Shown here: in pieces, positions 13,268-13,912 of the stretch
Layout: each line of letters opens with the position of its first letter
Numbering within the stretch: position 1 is the stretch's first letter
Program-made: the position numbers and the translations under genes
Notes under the pieces: generated by a model
Told to the model about the DNA's origin: nothing
Database searches by the model: none
Seen by the model: the letters and a program-made list of their open reading frames with translations, nothing else
Assembly (NCBI GenBank): GCA_966128725.1
Contig: CBHYLN010000145.1
Span: 1 to 13,912, forward strand
Origin: JAFDZV01 sp966128725
GTDB taxonomy: Bacteria; Bacteroidota; Ignavibacteria; OLB7
Direction: 5' to 3'
Length of the DNA: 13,912 nt

Positions 13268-13654
13268 ATGAGTAAGGCACCTACAACCACCGGAGGAAGG
13301 ATGCGGCTATTCGGCGAGACAGTGTATAATTCTGTCAAGGAGTTCGCCGAAGCAGTGAAGATGGCGCCACCGAATCTTCAAAAGTACATGAACGACGATC
13401 GCGAGCCCGGCTCGGGCGTTCTTCGCAAGCTCTTTGCGCTCGGCTGCAATATCAACTGGCTCCTGACCGGGCAGGGTGATATGTTCGCCGAGAATGAGGC
13501 TGGCCGTGCACTTCTGCTGCTACCCCGCGTTCGCGGTCTGGTTACCGAACCCGGCCATCTTTACATTGGCGGCAGAATCGATGATGGTGAGTATGAATTC
13601 ACGCTGCGAATCAAGATTCGAGGCAAGAAAATCAGCGTCAGCGAGGTGAAGTGA
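13268..13654 (+). CDS. CI-like helix-turn-helix transcriptional regulator lacking a protease domain
   Basis: The 128-residue protein has an XRE/CI-type DNA-binding domain at about 17-72. SVKEFAEAVKMAPPNLQKYM is the helix-turn-helix, and LGCNINWLLTGQGDMF (58-73) is the hallmark ending of phage repressor-like domains. Residues 95-128 form a short beta-rich tail (LYIGG, YEFTLRIKIRG, KISVSEV). The Ser-Lys peptidase (S24) domain of LexA/CI repressors is missing, so RecA-triggered self-cleavage is not expected. Induction, if any, would need another route. It is cytoplasmic and presumably binds the dyads at 13143-13267, repressing itself or the divergent gene. The ATG at 13268 has only a weak AAGG about 13 bases upstream. 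It resembles repressors of prophages or integrative elements in Bacteroidota-type genomes, but no integrase or other element gene is visible in the window. Confidence 0.82.
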   Translation: MSKAPTTTGGRMRLFGETVYNSVKEFAEAVKMAPPNLQKYMNDDREPGSGVLRKLFALGCNINWLLTGQGDMFAENEAGRALLLLPRVRGLVTEPGHLYIGGRIDDGEYEFTLRIKIRGKKISVSEVK

Positions 13655-13697
13655 CGGGTGGGGGACCCTACGCAGTCAACATGTTCGGCTGCTTCAG

Positions 13698-13721
13698 GGG
13701 GATGCATGGCTACGCATCCCC
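13698..13721 (+). terminator. Hairpin after the CI-like gene
   Basis: GGGGATGC at 13698-13705 pairs perfectly with GCATCCCC at 13714-13721 across an 8-base loop, 43 bases after the stop at 13654. No U-tract follows. From here to the window end (13722-13912) I see no gene; the strand shown is pyrimidine-rich. Confidence 0.5.
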
Positions 13722-13912
13722 ACCGCCGCACCGATCATGTTCAATCCCATACCAGGATAGCGGCGCTTACGTAGCAGCGCGACATTGACCAAGACAACCT
13801 TATTGTATTCACTGCCTGCGGGCGTTCATCTCCGCGCCCCTCGGTTCCCCGGCTCTCCCTCTGGCTGCCCCCGCACCGCGTCTGGCGCCACGGGTGGGCG
13901 GCCCCCCTGGTG

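Overview
The window looks like part of a GC-rich chromosome from the Bacteroidota/Chlorobiota (FCB) group. The strongest sign is a pair of large secreted proteins, each with a signal peptide, SBBP-like repeats, Ig-like domains and a C-terminal domain of the type IX secretion (T9SS) sorting kind; this architecture is essentially limited to that group. Several starts are also preceded by boxes (TATCTTCG, TATATTTCG) related to the Bacteroidetes -7 element TAnnTTTG. High GC plus this gene content would suit Kapabacteria/Ignavibacteria-like lineages. That placement is inference.

Layout. (1) 89-1714, minus strand: a very acidic protein of unknown function and an archaeal-type 8-oxoguanine DNA glycosylase/lyase (Ogg2 family). 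(2) 1869-6954, minus strand: two tandem paralogues of 790 and 789 residues. Each has a predicted seven-bladed beta-propeller, Ig-like domains and a sorting domain. They are probably exported by T9SS and surface-attached or released. (3) 7128-12237, plus strand: a cytoplasmic carbohydrate cluster. It holds a GH105/GH88-type unsaturated uronyl hydrolase, a 2-keto-3-deoxygluconate (KDG) kinase, and a GH38 alpha-mannosidase whose start overlaps the kinase stop (ATGA). The uronyl hydrolase releases an unsaturated uronic acid left by a polysaccharide lyase, KDG kinase lies on the pathway that consumes it, and the mannosidase would trim the alpha-mannose exposed. This fits the side-chain chemistry of xanthan or another glucuronic acid-mannose polymer. 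(4) 12453-13721: a phage-like control region. Two small helix-turn-helix genes diverge around an AT-rich gap with several dyads, and a small hypothetical gene lies downstream on the minus strand. The last 258 bases hold a hairpin and no gene.

Transcription signals. Most genes are followed closely by a strong GC-rich hairpin without a U-tract. The 540-base gap between the GH105 gene and kdgK is unusual: a 14-bp palindrome, two adjacent 7-bp hairpins, a 9-bp long-range dyad, a C11-(AC)n-(CT)n microsatellite and then the kdgK promoter-like box. No tRNA, rRNA, CRISPR array, transposase or integrase was seen.
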